A stretch of DNA of 64,000 bases from Arthrobacter koreensis (GTDB lineage Bacteria; Actinomycetota; Actinomycetes; Actinomycetales; Micrococcaceae): NCBI RefSeq assembly GCF_009193255.1, contig NZ_WACG01000007.1, forward strand, positions 62,001-126,000, written 5' to 3'. Under the pieces are notes generated by a model, which was not told where the DNA came from, ran no database searches, and saw only the letters and a program-made list of their open reading frames with translations. Each line of letters begins with the position of its first letter. The first letter of the stretch is position 1. Shown here one piece after another: positions 54,640 to 63,363 of this stretch. The position numbers and the translations under genes are program-made.

Positions 54640-55789
54640 ACTCAGTGAAGAACACCAGGTCCTCTCGGACACCGTCCGGGAGTTCGCCGAGGAAGTCGTT
54701 GCGCCGGTAGCCGCCCAGCACGACGCCGAACACTCCTTCCCGTACAAGGTGGTGGAGCAGATGGCGGAGATGGGACTGTTCGGCCTGCCCTTCCCGGAGG
54801 AGTACGGCGGCATGGGCGGGGACTACTTCGCCCTGGCCCTTGCACTGGAGCAGCTGGCCCGCGTTGACCAGTCAGTAGCCATCACCCTGGAGGCCGGTGT
54901 CTCCCTCGGCGCCATGCCCATCTACCGGTTCGGTACCGAGGAGCAGAAGCAGCGGTGGCTGCCGCCCCTGGCTTCGGGCACCGCGCTCGCCGGATTCGGC
55001 CTGACCGAAAGCGAAGCAGGCTCCGACGCAGGCGGCACCAAGACCACCGCCCGTCTGGAGGACGGCCAGTGGGTGATCAACGGCAGCAAGGAATTCATCA
55101 CCAATTCCGGCACGGACATCACCTCGCTGGTGACGGTGACGGCCGTAACCGGGACTACCGAAAACCCGGACGGTTCGGTGCGCAAGCACATCTCCACCAT
55201 CATCGTTCCCTCCGGCACTCCCGGTTTTACCGTGGAGAAGGCCTACAACAAGGTGGGCTGGAACGCGTCGGATACCCATCCGCTCGCGCTCGCGGACGTG
55301 CGGGTTCCGCAGGAGAACCTGCTGGGCGCTGAGGGCCGGGGCTTCGCGAACTTCCTGCAGATCCTGGACGAAGGCCGGATCGCCATTGCCGCCCTGGCCA
55401 CCGGTGCGGCGCAGGGCTGCGTGGACGAGGCCCTGCGCTACGCCAACGAGCGCATGGCCTTCGGGACCACGATTGGGAGCAACCAGTCCATCTCCTTCAA
55501 GATTGCCCGCATGCAGACCCGCGCCCATAACGCCCGGCTGGCCTATTACGACGCCGCTGCCCGGATGCTGGCCGGCAAACCGTTCAAGACCCAGGCCGCC
55601 ATGGCCAAGCTCGTGGCCGGAGAAGCGGCAATGGACAACGCAAGGGATGCAACCCAGGTCTTTGGCGGCTACGGTTTCATCAACGAATTCCCGGTGGCAC
55701 GGCATTACCGGGACTCGAAGATCCTTGAAATCGGGGAAGGCACCACCGAAGTCCAGCTCATGCTCATTGCCCGGGAACTGGGACTGTAG
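54626..55789 (+). CDS. Acyl-CoA dehydrogenase (isovaleryl-CoA dehydrogenase-like)
   Basis: A 387-residue FAD enzyme: [80 protein letters not shown] and the C-terminal [47 protein letters not shown]. The catalytic Glu is in EIGEGT. Its place after the carboxylase genes matches FadE19 of M. tuberculosis, so isovaleryl-CoA or another branched acyl-CoA is the likely substrate. It overlaps accA1 by 14 nt. Confidence 0.93.
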   Translation: MPSFELSEEHQVLSDTVREFAEEVVAPVAAQHDAEHSFPYKVVEQMAEMGLFGLPFPEEYGGMGGDYFALALALEQLARVDQSVAITLEAGVSLGAMPIYRFGTEEQKQRWLPPLASGTALAGFGLTESEAGSDAGGTKTTARLEDGQWVINGSKEFITNSGTDITSLVTVTAVTGTTENPDGSVRKHISTIIVPSGTPGFTVEKAYNKVGWNASDTHPLALADVRVPQENLLGAEGRGFANFLQILDEGRIAIAALATGAAQGCVDEALRYANERMAFGTTIGSNQSISFKIARMQTRAHNARLAYYDAAARMLAGKPFKTQAAMAKLVAGEAAMDNARDATQVFGGYGFINEFPVARHYRDSKILEIGEGTTEVQLMLIARELGL

Positions 55790-55800
55790 GGCCGGAACGG

Positions 55801-55820
55801 GTTAGTCAACGGCGATTAAC
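55801..55820 (+). promoter_or_regulatory. Possible secondary TetR-like site before scoA
   Basis: GTTAG and ATTAAC, the ends of the operator arm at 50880-50895, recur here as GTTAG-N9-ATTAAC. The spacing is 4 bp longer, so it may be fortuitous. Confidence 0.25.
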
Positions 55821-55834
55821 GAACGGACAACACC

Positions 55835-56626
55835 ATGATCGACAAGACAGTGGCCACGGCCGAAGAAGCCGTGGCAGACATCCCCAGCGGTGCATCGCTG
55901 GCCGTAGGCGGGTTTGGGCTCTGCGGAATCCCGGAGGTCCTGATCTCCGCCCTTCATGCGCAGGGGGCGGACGAACTCGAGACGGTCTCCAACAACTGCG
56001 GCGTGGATGACTGGGGGCTGGGCCTGCTGCTGGCCGACCACCGGATTCGCCGCACCGTCAGCTCCTACGTGGGGGAGAACAAGGAGTTCGCCCGGCAGTT
56101 CCTGGCCGGTGAACTCGAGGTGGTCCTCACCCCGCAGGGAACCCTGGCCGAAAAGCTGCGCGCCGGCGGCGCAGGCATTCCTGCCTTCTATACGGCGGCG
56201 GGCGTGGGAACGCAGGTCAGCGAAGGCGGCCTGCCGCAAAAGTACGACGCCGGGGGCCAGGTGGCGCAGGCATCGGCGCCCAAGGAAGTGCGCAGCTTCG
56301 GGGGACGGGAGTACGTGCTGGAGGAGGCCTTGACCCCGGATTACGCCCTGGTCCACGCGTGGAAGGGCGACCGCCACGGAAACCTTGTGTTCCATGCCTC
56401 CGCCATGAACTTCAATCCGCTCTGCGCCATGGCCGGAGGGATCACCATTGCCGAGGTGGAAGAGCTGGTGGAGCCCGGCGAACTTGACCCGGGGGAAGTC
56501 CATGTTCCGGGTATCTTCGTCCAGCGGGTAGTGCTGGCCGGGCCGGGGGAGAAGCGCATCGAGAAGCGGACGGTCGCATCAGCATCAGCCGGCGCCCGGA
56601 ACAACGGCACCAGGGAGGCAAACTAA
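55835..56626 (+). CDS. scoA: 3-oxoacid CoA-transferase subunit A
   Basis: A 263-residue class I CoA-transferase alpha subunit: [51 protein letters not shown], then [22 protein letters not shown] and [65 protein letters not shown]. It moves CoA from succinyl-CoA to acetoacetate or related oxoacids. The last step of leucine breakdown forms acetoacetate, so this pair fits the pathway. Subunit B starts in its stop codon (TAATG). Confidence 0.94.
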   Translation: MIDKTVATAEEAVADIPSGASLAVGGFGLCGIPEVLISALHAQGADELETVSNNCGVDDWGLGLLLADHRIRRTVSSYVGENKEFARQFLAGELEVVLTPQGTLAEKLRAGGAGIPAFYTAAGVGTQVSEGGLPQKYDAGGQVAQASAPKEVRSFGGREYVLEEALTPDYALVHAWKGDRHGNLVFHASAMNFNPLCAMAGGITIAEVEELVEPGELDPGEVHVPGIFVQRVVLAGPGEKRIEKRTVASASAGARNNGTREAN

Positions 56627-57267
56627 TGGCACTCACCCGCAATGAGCTGGCCGCCCGCGTGGCGCAGGAGCTCGAAAACGGCCAGTACGTGAACCTCGGC
56701 ATCGGCATGCCCACCCTGATCCCCAACTTCATCCCCGACGGCGTGGAGGTGGTGCTGCACTCGGAAAACGGAATCCTCGGCGTCGGGCCCTACCCGCAGG
56801 AAGCAGCCCTGGACCCGGACCTGATCAACGCCGGCAAGGAAACCGTCACGGTGAACAGGGGAGCGGCTTTCTTCGACTCCGCGCTGTCCTTCGGCATGAT
56901 CCGCGGCGGCCACGTGGACGTGGCGGTTCTTGGTGCCATGGAAGTTGCCGCCAACGGGGACCTGGCCAACTGGATGATCCCGGGAAAGATGGTCAAGGGC
57001 ATGGGTGGAGCCATGGACCTGGTGTTTGGCGCCAAACGCGTGATCGTCATGATGGAGCACGTTGACCGCGCCGGCAGGCCCAAGATTGTCTCTGAGTGTT
57101 CCCTGCCGCTGACCGGACGCGGCTGCGTGGACCTGGTCGTCACGGACCTCGCAGTCATCGAGGTTGGCCCGGAAGGGCTGATCCTGCGCGAAACTGCCCC
57201 CGGCGTCTCGATCGAGGACGTGGTTGCCGCCACCGGAGCGCCGCTGGAGGTGGCCCTTGGCGTCTGA
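56626..57267 (+). CDS. scoB: 3-oxoacid CoA-transferase subunit B
   Basis: A 213-residue beta subunit with the catalytic glutamate at Glu47 in [93 protein letters not shown] are standard. It forms the active site with ScoA. The start overlaps the scoA stop by 1 nt. The MaoC gene begins within its 3' end. Confidence 0.95.
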   Translation: MALTRNELAARVAQELENGQYVNLGIGMPTLIPNFIPDGVEVVLHSENGILGVGPYPQEAALDPDLINAGKETVTVNRGAAFFDSALSFGMIRGGHVDVAVLGAMEVAANGDLANWMIPGKMVKGMGGAMDLVFGAKRVIVMMEHVDRAGRPKIVSECSLPLTGRGCVDLVVTDLAVIEVGPEGLILRETAPGVSIEDVVAATGAPLEVALGV

Positions 57268-57805
57268 GCGGGCCGGCGGAGCCGCTGGCCCAGACGCGGC
57301 CCAGGGGAAGCTGGTAGTGCAGCGCGGACTGTTCTTCGACGAACTTGAGCCCGGCACGATGTATGCGCACCGTCCGGGCCGCACGCTGACCGAGGCGGAC
57401 AACGTCCTTTTCAGCACCCTGACCATGAACACCCAGCCGCTGCACCTGGACGCCGCCTACAGCGCGGGCCAGCCCTATGGGCAGCGCCTGGTCAACTCGA
57501 TGCTGACCCTGGCCGTCATGGTGGGGCAGTCAGTCAGCCAGCTCACGCAGGGAACACTCGTGGCGCAGCTGGGCCTGACGGACATCGCCTTTCCGCATCC
57601 GCTCTTCCACGCAGACACCCTGTATTCGCAGACCCGCGTAGCGGCGAAGCGGCTCTCCGGATCCCGGCCGGGACAGGGCATCGTGACGCTGGAACACACC
57701 GGACACAACCAGGACGGAACCGTGGTGGCGACATTCACCCGAACGGCACTGATGTGGACCTCCGACGGCTTCCCGCAGGCCGGCAGGGAAGCGCGGCAGG
57801 GATGA
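57257..57805 (+). CDS. MaoC-like acyl-CoA hydratase
   Basis: A 182-residue hotdog-fold protein. [62 protein letters not shown] is the MaoC hydratase block, with the Asp/His of the (R)-hydratase motif in [22 protein letters not shown]. tuberculosis Rv2499c occupies the same place. In this operon it may hydrate an unsaturated CoA ester such as 3-methylglutaconyl-CoA (inference). The TTG start has GGAGG 6 nt upstream and overlaps scoB. GTG at 57317 is an alternative. Confidence 0.85.
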   Translation: MASERAGGAAGPDAAQGKLVVQRGLFFDELEPGTMYAHRPGRTLTEADNVLFSTLTMNTQPLHLDAAYSAGQPYGQRLVNSMLTLAVMVGQSVSQLTQGTLVAQLGLTDIAFPHPLFHADTLYSQTRVAAKRLSGSRPGQGIVTLEHTGHNQDGTVVATFTRTALMWTSDGFPQAGREARQG

Positions 57806-57857
57806 TCGCCGGTACGTTGGTATGAATCCGTGAAACGCGAGGCAAGGAGCCAAGCCA

Positions 57858-58676
57858 ATGACTACTTTCCCCATGGGACCTGCACTGCTGTTCTGCCCGG
57901 CGGACCGTCCGGAGCGCTTCGAGAAGGCTGCCCAGCGGGCGGACGCCGTCATCCTGGACCTTGAAGACGCCGTCGCCTTCGAAGACAAGGAACAAGCACG
58001 CGAGAACCTGGCCGCGTCCGCGCTGGACCCGGACAGGACCATCGTGCGGGTGAACCCGGTGCACAGCACGTCCTTCCGTGCCGACATGGAGGCGCTCGCC
58101 GCCACCGGCTACCGTTACGTCATGGCCGCCAAGGCGGAGGATCCGGGAGAAATTGGCCGCGCCCTGCGGCACGTGAGCGTCATCGCTCTCATCGAAACCG
58201 CACTCGGTGTGCTGCGTGCCCCGGACATTGCACGGGAGAAGAACGTGGACGCGCTGATGTGGGGAGCCGAGGACCTCCTGGCGTCCCTGGGCGGCGAATC
58301 CAGCCGCCGGGCCGACGGCACGTACCGGCCCGTGGCGGTCCAGGCCCGGTCCACCGTCCTCCTTGCGGCAGGCGCCTACGGCAAGGGTGCCATCGACTCC
58401 ATCTACGGGAACATTGAGGACACCGCCGGGCTGGAGGAAGAAGCCCGCGACGGCGCGGCATCGGGTTTCGCGGCCAAGGCCTGCATCCATCCGGGGCAGG
58501 TGGCCGCAGTCCGGGCAGCTTACGCGCCCTCCGAGGAAGACAAAACCTATGCCCGTGAACTGCTTGAGGCTGCCAGGGGCAAGGGCGGAGTCTTCAGCTT
58601 CCGGGGCGAAATGATTGACGGTCCGCTGCTGCGCCAGGCCGAGCAGACCCTCCGCCGTGCCGGAATTGCAGGCTGA
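57858..58676 (+). CDS. CitE-like beta-hydroxyacyl-CoA lyase
   Basis: A 272-residue TIM-barrel of the HpcH/HpaI aldolase family: ALLFCPADRPERFEKAAQRADAVILDLEDAVAFEDKEQARENL (Mg-binding D and E), VRVNPVHS, IALIETALGVLRAPDIA and the family-typical GAEDLLASLG. It is a stand-alone CitE without citrate lyase partners. The M. tuberculosis orthologue Rv2498c at the same position has been described as a stereospecific beta-hydroxyacyl-CoA lyase in leucine catabolism. It probably cleaves a hydroxymethylglutaryl-CoA-type intermediate here (inference). A AAGGAG site precedes the ATG. Last gene of the operon. Confidence 0.9.
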   Translation: MTTFPMGPALLFCPADRPERFEKAAQRADAVILDLEDAVAFEDKEQARENLAASALDPDRTIVRVNPVHSTSFRADMEALAATGYRYVMAAKAEDPGEIGRALRHVSVIALIETALGVLRAPDIAREKNVDALMWGAEDLLASLGGESSRRADGTYRPVAVQARSTVLLAAGAYGKGAIDSIYGNIEDTAGLEEEARDGAASGFAAKACIHPGQVAAVRAAYAPSEEDKTYARELLEAARGKGGVFSFRGEMIDGPLLRQAEQTLRRAGIAG

Positions 58677-58757
58677 CACGGAGGTAATTGCCCTCCTGCG
58701 GCGCGGAGTTTGTGCACCCGGCAGACGGGGCGGGCAGGCACCGCGGATACTGGGGCT

Positions 58758-59435
58758 ATGCGCATTGTCATAGCTGGAGCCCACGGGCAGATTGCACGCG
58801 AAACCGGCAGGCTCCTGGTTGCCGCGGACCACGACGTCGCCGGCCTGATCCGCAACCCGGACCAGGCTGCCGACCTTGAAGCAGACCGGGTGGCACCGGT
58901 GATCCTGGACCTGGAGAACAGCACACTGGAAGACCTCACCCAGGTGCTCACCGGTGCGGACCTGGCCGTGTTCGCAGCAGGGGCCGGACCAGGCAGCAGT
59001 GTTGAGCGGAAGGACAGCGTGGACAGGGCCGGTGCGGTGCTGCTCGCCGAAGCCGCGGAGCAGGCCGGAGTCAGCCGCCTGATCCAGGTGTCCTCAGCAG
59101 GTACCGAAGCCGTCATCGGCGGTGCGCGGCCCGAAGGCCTCCAGGACGCCATGTACGCCTACCTGCTGGCCAAGCGCGCCGCGGAGGAAGATCTGATGGC
59201 ACGGACAGAGCTGGACTGGACCATCATCCGGCCGGGCACGCTGACCGACGGCGCTCCCGTAGGGCTGGTGGAGCTGGCACCGGTAGTGCCGTCCAGCACC
59301 ATTCCGCGCCAGGACGTTGCAGCGGTGCTGGCGGAGCTGGCCAAAACCGGCCGCGGCAGCGGACAGGTCCTGGGACTGGTGACCGGAACGGATCCGATCC
59401 CGGATGCCGTGGATGCCCTGCACTCCGCGTTGTAA
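58758..59435 (+). CDS. NAD(P)-binding SDR-like protein (atypical, NmrA/YwnB type)
   Basis: A 225-residue single-domain Rossmann protein. The dinucleotide loop is MRIVIAGAHGQIARETGRLLVAADHDVAGLIRN (G-x2-G-x2-A variant). ADLAVFAAGAGPGSSVERKDSVDRAGAVLLAEAAEQAGVSRLIQVSS and AYLLAKRAAEEDLMARTELDWTIIRPGTLTD follow, with a Tyr-x2-x-Lys-like Y-L-L-A-K. This group includes NAD(P)H-sensing epimerase-like proteins of unknown substrate. GATACT ends 6 nt before the ATG, so it may be leaderless. Confidence 0.85.
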   Translation: MRIVIAGAHGQIARETGRLLVAADHDVAGLIRNPDQAADLEADRVAPVILDLENSTLEDLTQVLTGADLAVFAAGAGPGSSVERKDSVDRAGAVLLAEAAEQAGVSRLIQVSSAGTEAVIGGARPEGLQDAMYAYLLAKRAAEEDLMARTELDWTIIRPGTLTDGAPVGLVELAPVVPSSTIPRQDVAAVLAELAKTGRGSGQVLGLVTGTDPIPDAVDALHSAL

Positions 59436-59516
59436 GCGGGACAACGCCCCGGCATCCCTGGTACCCGCTCCCGCAGCTGACGCAGTGGGGGCACCCGGTG
59501 CGGGATACTGGTAGGC

Positions 59517-60776
59517 ATGCAGCTACCTGAGCCCACCGAACCGATGACAGCAGCCTCTGACCGGCCGGCACCGTCCACCGGCCCGCGGATTCCCCGCCGC
59601 GTGGTCCTGCTCGGCTCCACCGGTTCCATCGGAACCCAGGCCATCGACGTCGCGGACGCTGCCCCGGACCGTTTCCGCATTGTGGCGCTGGCAGCCGGCG
59701 GTAACAACCTGGACCTGCTGGCGCGGCAGGCCGTCCACACCCGCGCCGCCGCCGTCGGCTGCGCAGCAGTGGACCTGGCGACGCTGAAGGATGCCCTGCG
59801 CCGTGCCTGCGACGAGGCCGCCGTGACCGGGTATGACCCCGAACTGTTCGTCGGCGCGGGTGCGGCCACTGCCGTCGCCGCCTGGCCCGAGGCCGAAGTT
59901 GTCCTCAACGGCATGACCGGGTCAATCGGCCTGGAACCGACCCTGGCAGCGCTGGCAGCCGGTTCAATGCTGGCCCTGGCCAACAAGGAATCACTGATCG
60001 TGGGGGGCGCCCTGGTCAAGCAGGCCGCCCGTCCCGGCCAGCTGGTCCCCGTGGATTCAGAGCACTCGGCCCTGGCCCAGGCGCTGCGCTCCGGCACGTT
60101 CGAGGAAGTTGACCGGCTGGTGGTCACGGCTTCCGGCGGACCCTTCCGCGGCCGCCGCCGGGACGAACTCGCAGACGTGACGCCCGAACAGGCACTGGCC
60201 CACCCCACCTGGAAAATGGGGCGGATGGTCACCACCAACTCCGCCACCATGGTCAACAAGGCATTGGAAGTCATTGAGGCCCACCTGCTGTTCGACGTGC
60301 CCCTGGAGAAGATCGACGTCGTGGTGCATCCGCAGTCGATAGTGCACTCAATGGTGCAGTTCACTGACGGTTCCACCATTGCCCAGGCCTCCCCGCCGGA
60401 CATGAAGCTGCCCATCGCCCTGGGAATGGGCTGGCCGGAGCGCGTGCCCGGCGCCGCAGCGCCCTGCGACTGGACCAAAGCCACCGAATGGACCTTCGAG
60501 CCGCTGGATGAGGAAGCGTTCCCGGCGGTCCGCCTGGCCAAGGAAGCAGCTGCCTCCGGCGGAACCGGCATGGCGGTCTACAACGCGGCCAACGAGGAAG
60601 CCGTTGATGCCTTCCACGACGGTCTCATCGGATTCACAGACATAGTTGATACGATCGCCGCCGTTCTGGCCGAGCACACCGAGTCCGGTGAACTGACACT
60701 TGACTCCGTGCTGGCGGCGGAAAAGTGGGCCCGGGCCGCAGCCCGGGCACGAATCGGCGGAGGCCGCAAGAACTAA
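59517..60776 (+). CDS. dxr: 1-Deoxy-D-xylulose 5-phosphate reductoisomerase
   Basis: A 419-residue enzyme of the MEP isoprenoid pathway (DXP to MEP, NADPH). N-terminal [20 protein letters not shown] is the nucleotide-binding loop. [14 protein letters not shown] and [14 protein letters not shown] form the metal and substrate region (D and E of SEHS). [10 protein letters not shown] and the C-terminal [14 protein letters not shown] are present. GATACT lies 7 nt before the ATG. It is the first gene of dxr-rseP-...-ispG. Confidence 0.97.
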   Translation: MQLPEPTEPMTAASDRPAPSTGPRIPRRVVLLGSTGSIGTQAIDVADAAPDRFRIVALAAGGNNLDLLARQAVHTRAAAVGCAAVDLATLKDALRRACDEAAVTGYDPELFVGAGAATAVAAWPEAEVVLNGMTGSIGLEPTLAALAAGSMLALANKESLIVGGALVKQAARPGQLVPVDSEHSALAQALRSGTFEEVDRLVVTASGGPFRGRRRDELADVTPEQALAHPTWKMGRMVTTNSATMVNKALEVIEAHLLFDVPLEKIDVVVHPQSIVHSMVQFTDGSTIAQASPPDMKLPIALGMGWPERVPGAAAPCDWTKATEWTFEPLDEEAFPAVRLAKEAAASGGTGMAVYNAANEEAVDAFHDGLIGFTDIVDTIAAVLAEHTESGELTLDSVLAAEKWARAAARARIGGGRKN

Positions 60777-60786
60777 GGAAGTTCCG

Positions 60787-62127
60787 TTGAGCGTTCTACT
60801 TTTTATCCTCGGCGTGCTGTTCGTGGCCGCCGGCATCGCGGTATCGATCGCGCTGCATGAGGTTGGCCACCTGCTGCCGGCCAAGGCGTTCAAGGTCCGC
60901 GTGACGCAGTACATGATCGGCTTCGGCCCCACCATGTTCTCCCGCCGCCGCGGCGAAACCGAGTACGGCGTCAAGGCCCTGCCCCTGGGGGGCTACGTGT
61001 CGATGATCGGCATGTTCCCGCCCAACAAGGAAACGCACGACGGCGATGTGCGCCGCTCCAGCACCGGCATGTTCCAGCAGCTCGCCGTGGACGCCAGGCA
61101 GGCCGAAACGGACCGGCTGGAGCCCGGTGACGAGAACCGGGTCTTCTACAAACTTCCGGTCTGGAAGCGGATCATCATCATGCTGGGCGGGCCCTTCATG
61201 AACCTGCTCATCGGCGTCGTGCTCTTCGCCGTGCTGCTGATGGGCTTTGGCAACGCCCAGGCCACCACCACCCTCGCCTCGGTGAACGAATGCGTGATCA
61301 GCGGCAGCCAGGCGGCGGCCGGCCAGACCGAATGTGCGGACACGGACCCTGCGGCTCCCGCGCACGAGGCAGGACTGCTCCCCGGAGACACGATCACCCG
61401 CTTCGACGGGCAGCCGGTGCAGGAATGGGCGCAGCTCTCAGAGCTGATCCGCGAAGCCGCCGGGCGCTCCGTCACCGTGACCTATGAGCGGAACGGCGTC
61501 GAGGCCGAAACCGCCATCACCCCGCTGCTGACCGAACGTCCCGTCACGGAAGAGGACGGCACACCGGTCCTCGATGATGCGGGCAACCCGGTGACCGAAG
61601 AAGTCGGCTTCATCGGCGTCGGCTCCCAGACCGCGCTGGTGCGCCAGCCCGCCACCGAAGTGCTGCCCATGGTGGGGGAGAACCTGCAGGGAATTGCCGG
61701 CGTCGTCATCAACCTTCCGCAGCGCCTCGCCGACGTTGCGCAGGCTGCCTTCTCCTCCGAGGAACGCGATCCCAACGGTCCCATGTCCGTAGTAGGCGTT
61801 GGCCGGATTGCCGGTGAAATTTCCTCCATGGAAGAGTCCCCGGTGCAGAACCGGGTGGCTGTACTGATCGGCCTTGTGGGCAGCGTGAACCTGGCACTGT
61901 TCGTGTTCAACCTGATTCCGCTGCTGCCGCTGGACGGCGGACACGTGGCGGGCGCCCTGTGGGAGTCGCTGCGCCGCGGTGTCGCCAGGCTGTTCCGCCG
62001 ACCCGACCCCGGGCCGTTTGACATGGCTAAGCTGCTGCCGGTGACGTACGTGGTCGCGGTGCTGCTCATGGGAATGGGTGCCCTGCTGATCTACGCGGAC
62101 ATCGTGAAGCCCGTCAGTTTTTTCTAG
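60787..62127 (+). CDS. rseP: Site-2 protease RseP/Rip1-like (M50)
   Basis: A 446-residue intramembrane zinc metalloprotease. The active site HEVGH (H24, E25, H28) lies in the first helix. A PDZ domain (about 190-270, AGLLPGDTITRFDGQPVQEWAQLSELI) follows and the third zinc ligand is Asp383 in NLIPLLPLDGGHV. It cleaves anti-sigma factors or other membrane proteins. TTG start with AAGGAAG upstream, 10 bp after dxr. ispG, its usual next gene, is displaced by three other genes here. Confidence 0.95.
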   Translation: MSVLLFILGVLFVAAGIAVSIALHEVGHLLPAKAFKVRVTQYMIGFGPTMFSRRRGETEYGVKALPLGGYVSMIGMFPPNKETHDGDVRRSSTGMFQQLAVDARQAETDRLEPGDENRVFYKLPVWKRIIIMLGGPFMNLLIGVVLFAVLLMGFGNAQATTTLASVNECVISGSQAAAGQTECADTDPAAPAHEAGLLPGDTITRFDGQPVQEWAQLSELIREAAGRSVTVTYERNGVEAETAITPLLTERPVTEEDGTPVLDDAGNPVTEEVGFIGVGSQTALVRQPATEVLPMVGENLQGIAGVVINLPQRLADVAQAAFSSEERDPNGPMSVVGVGRIAGEISSMEESPVQNRVAVLIGLVGSVNLALFVFNLIPLLPLDGGHVAGALWESLRRGVARLFRRPDPGPFDMAKLLPVTYVVAVLLMGMGALLIYADIVKPVSFF

Positions 62128-62189
62128 TTTCAAATGAAACTGAAACCTATTTTGCTTGTAAATCTTTTTGCAATCGAATACGGTTTCAG
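62127..62189 (+). promoter_or_regulatory. AT-rich promoter with GAAAC inverted repeats before SatD-like gene
   Basis: GTTTCA-AA-TGAAAC (62127-62140) is a perfect inverted repeat. CTGAAACC (62140-62147) and GGTTTCAG (62182-62189) flank a -35-like TTGCTT (62152-62157) and -10-like GAATAC (62176-62181), spacer 18. The stretch is much richer in A/T than its surroundings. It suggests autoregulation by the HTH-containing product. Confidence 0.6.
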
Positions 62190-62191
62190 GC

Positions 62192-62824
62192 ATGTTCGTA
62201 CTGACGATCGACCAAAAGGACAGCCGCAAGACTGCTGACCGGGTGCCGGAGCTGCTCAACCTGCTGGGTTCCGAAGAACTGGAGCTTCCGTTTGAGCGGA
62301 CCGTGGGGGACGAGGTGCAGGGCGTGGCCTCGTCTGCGGATGCTGCAGTGAACGCGGCCCTGGCGGCGCTGCGCCAGGGCGGCTGGTCCGTAGGAATAGG
62401 CGTAGGCACGGTCGGACGGCCCCTGCCGGCCTCCTCACGGGAAGCCGGGGGAGAGGCGTTCATCGCCGCGCGCGCCGCCGTCGACCGCGCCAAGAAAACC
62501 GGTGACCGTCCGCCCCTCGCCGTCGCCGCCGCGCCGGAAGCCGGTGAAGAAGCCGCTGAAGCGGCCGCGCATGCCGAGGCCGTGCTGGTCCTGATCGCCG
62601 GGCTGGTCTGCGGCCGCAGCGAAGCGGAGTGGCGGATTCTGGAACACGTCGACCCGCACAAATGGGGAGCCCAAAGCGCCGCAGCACGTATGCTCGGGGT
62701 CAGTTCCCAGGCAGTGAGCAACGCCGTCCAGCGGGCCAAATGGCAGGAAGAGTGGGCCGCCCGTCCCGCAGCAGCGGTGCTCCTCGACCGGGCGGACCGC
62801 GCAGCCGGTTCTCCGCCGAGATAG
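62192..62824 (+). CDS. SatD-like protein fused to a helix-turn-helix region
   Basis: A 210-residue protein. Its first 120 residues resemble the SatD family: FVLTIDQKDSRKTADRVPELLNLLGS, then LELPFERTVGDEVQGV and VGIGVGTVGRPLP. The paired D...DS and GDExQG motifs are characteristic. The C-terminal part (about 140-190) looks like a winged or simple HTH (WGAQSAAARMLGVSSQAVSNAVQRAKW). Function of SatD proteins is unknown. It probably binds its own promoter, which carries paired GAAAC repeats. The stop codon lies within palindrome copy 3. Confidence 0.7.
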   Translation: MFVLTIDQKDSRKTADRVPELLNLLGSEELELPFERTVGDEVQGVASSADAAVNAALAALRQGGWSVGIGVGTVGRPLPASSREAGGEAFIAARAAVDRAKKTGDRPPLAVAAAPEAGEEAAEAAAHAEAVLVLIAGLVCGRSEAEWRILEHVDPHKWGAQSAAARMLGVSSQAVSNAVQRAKWQEEWAARPAAAVLLDRADRAAGSPPR

Positions 62825-62872
62825 CAGAAACTGCCCGTTACAGCGCCGAGACGTGCAGTTTCTGCCATCTCG
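62817..62872. repeat. Palindrome (GAGATRRCAG family, copy 3)
   Basis: Two 22-bp arms (62817-62838, 62851-62872) with 20 of 22 positions complementary and a 12-bp loop. The arm begins CGAGATAGCAGAAACTGC. It covers the stop codon of the SatD-like gene and ends 18 bp before the next start. Confidence 0.85.
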
Positions 62873-62890
62873 AGGAAGACAAGGAGTTCC

Positions 62891-63343
62891 ATGGACCTGC
62901 TCTGGATCGTGCTGGGCCTGGCGGCGGCTGCCGTCGGCGGATGGCCGGTCACCAGCGGAGTGCTGAAACTGGCGCGTGCGGTGGAAGCCGCCCGCCCCGG
63001 ACCTGACCCCGCCCGCGACCCGGCCGCGGACCAGGTCCATGACCTGGCCGGGGAGCCCGTGATTCCGCCGCTGCCCAGCCGCCCGCCGCGGCCGGCCGGG
63101 CCCGTGGTCCTTCGCGGCGGACTGGTGATTGGGTTCCTGGAACGGCTCGCCGTGGCAGCTGCCGTGCTCGCTGATGAGCCGGTTGCCATAGCGTACGTAG
63201 TCGCCATCAAGGGACTTGGCCGGTACGCCGAACTCAAGGAGACACCGGCCGCCGCCGAGCGGTTCATCATCGGAACCCTGGCCTCCATGCTCTGGGCCGT
63301 GGGCATTGCCGCCGCCGTTCGGGTGGCGCTGCTGCACGGCTGA
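62891..63343 (+). CDS. Small membrane protein of unknown function next to SatD-like gene
   Basis: A 150-residue protein with a membrane helix at 4-22, a proline-rich loop (about 40-75) and two further hydrophobic segments (about 77-108 and 125-148). LVIGFLERLAVAAAVLADEPVAIAYVVAIKGLGRYAELKE is the most distinctive stretch. I do not recognise its function. SatD genes in Firmicutes are often followed by a membrane protein, which makes a functional pair likely but unproven. AAGGAG lies 6 nt before the ATG. Confidence 0.7.
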   Translation: MDLLWIVLGLAAAAVGGWPVTSGVLKLARAVEAARPGPDPARDPAADQVHDLAGEPVIPPLPSRPPRPAGPVVLRGGLVIGFLERLAVAAAVLADEPVAIAYVVAIKGLGRYAELKETPAAAERFIIGTLASMLWAVGIAAAVRVALLHG

Positions 63344-63363
63344 CATCCCTTAGGGTGGGAATC

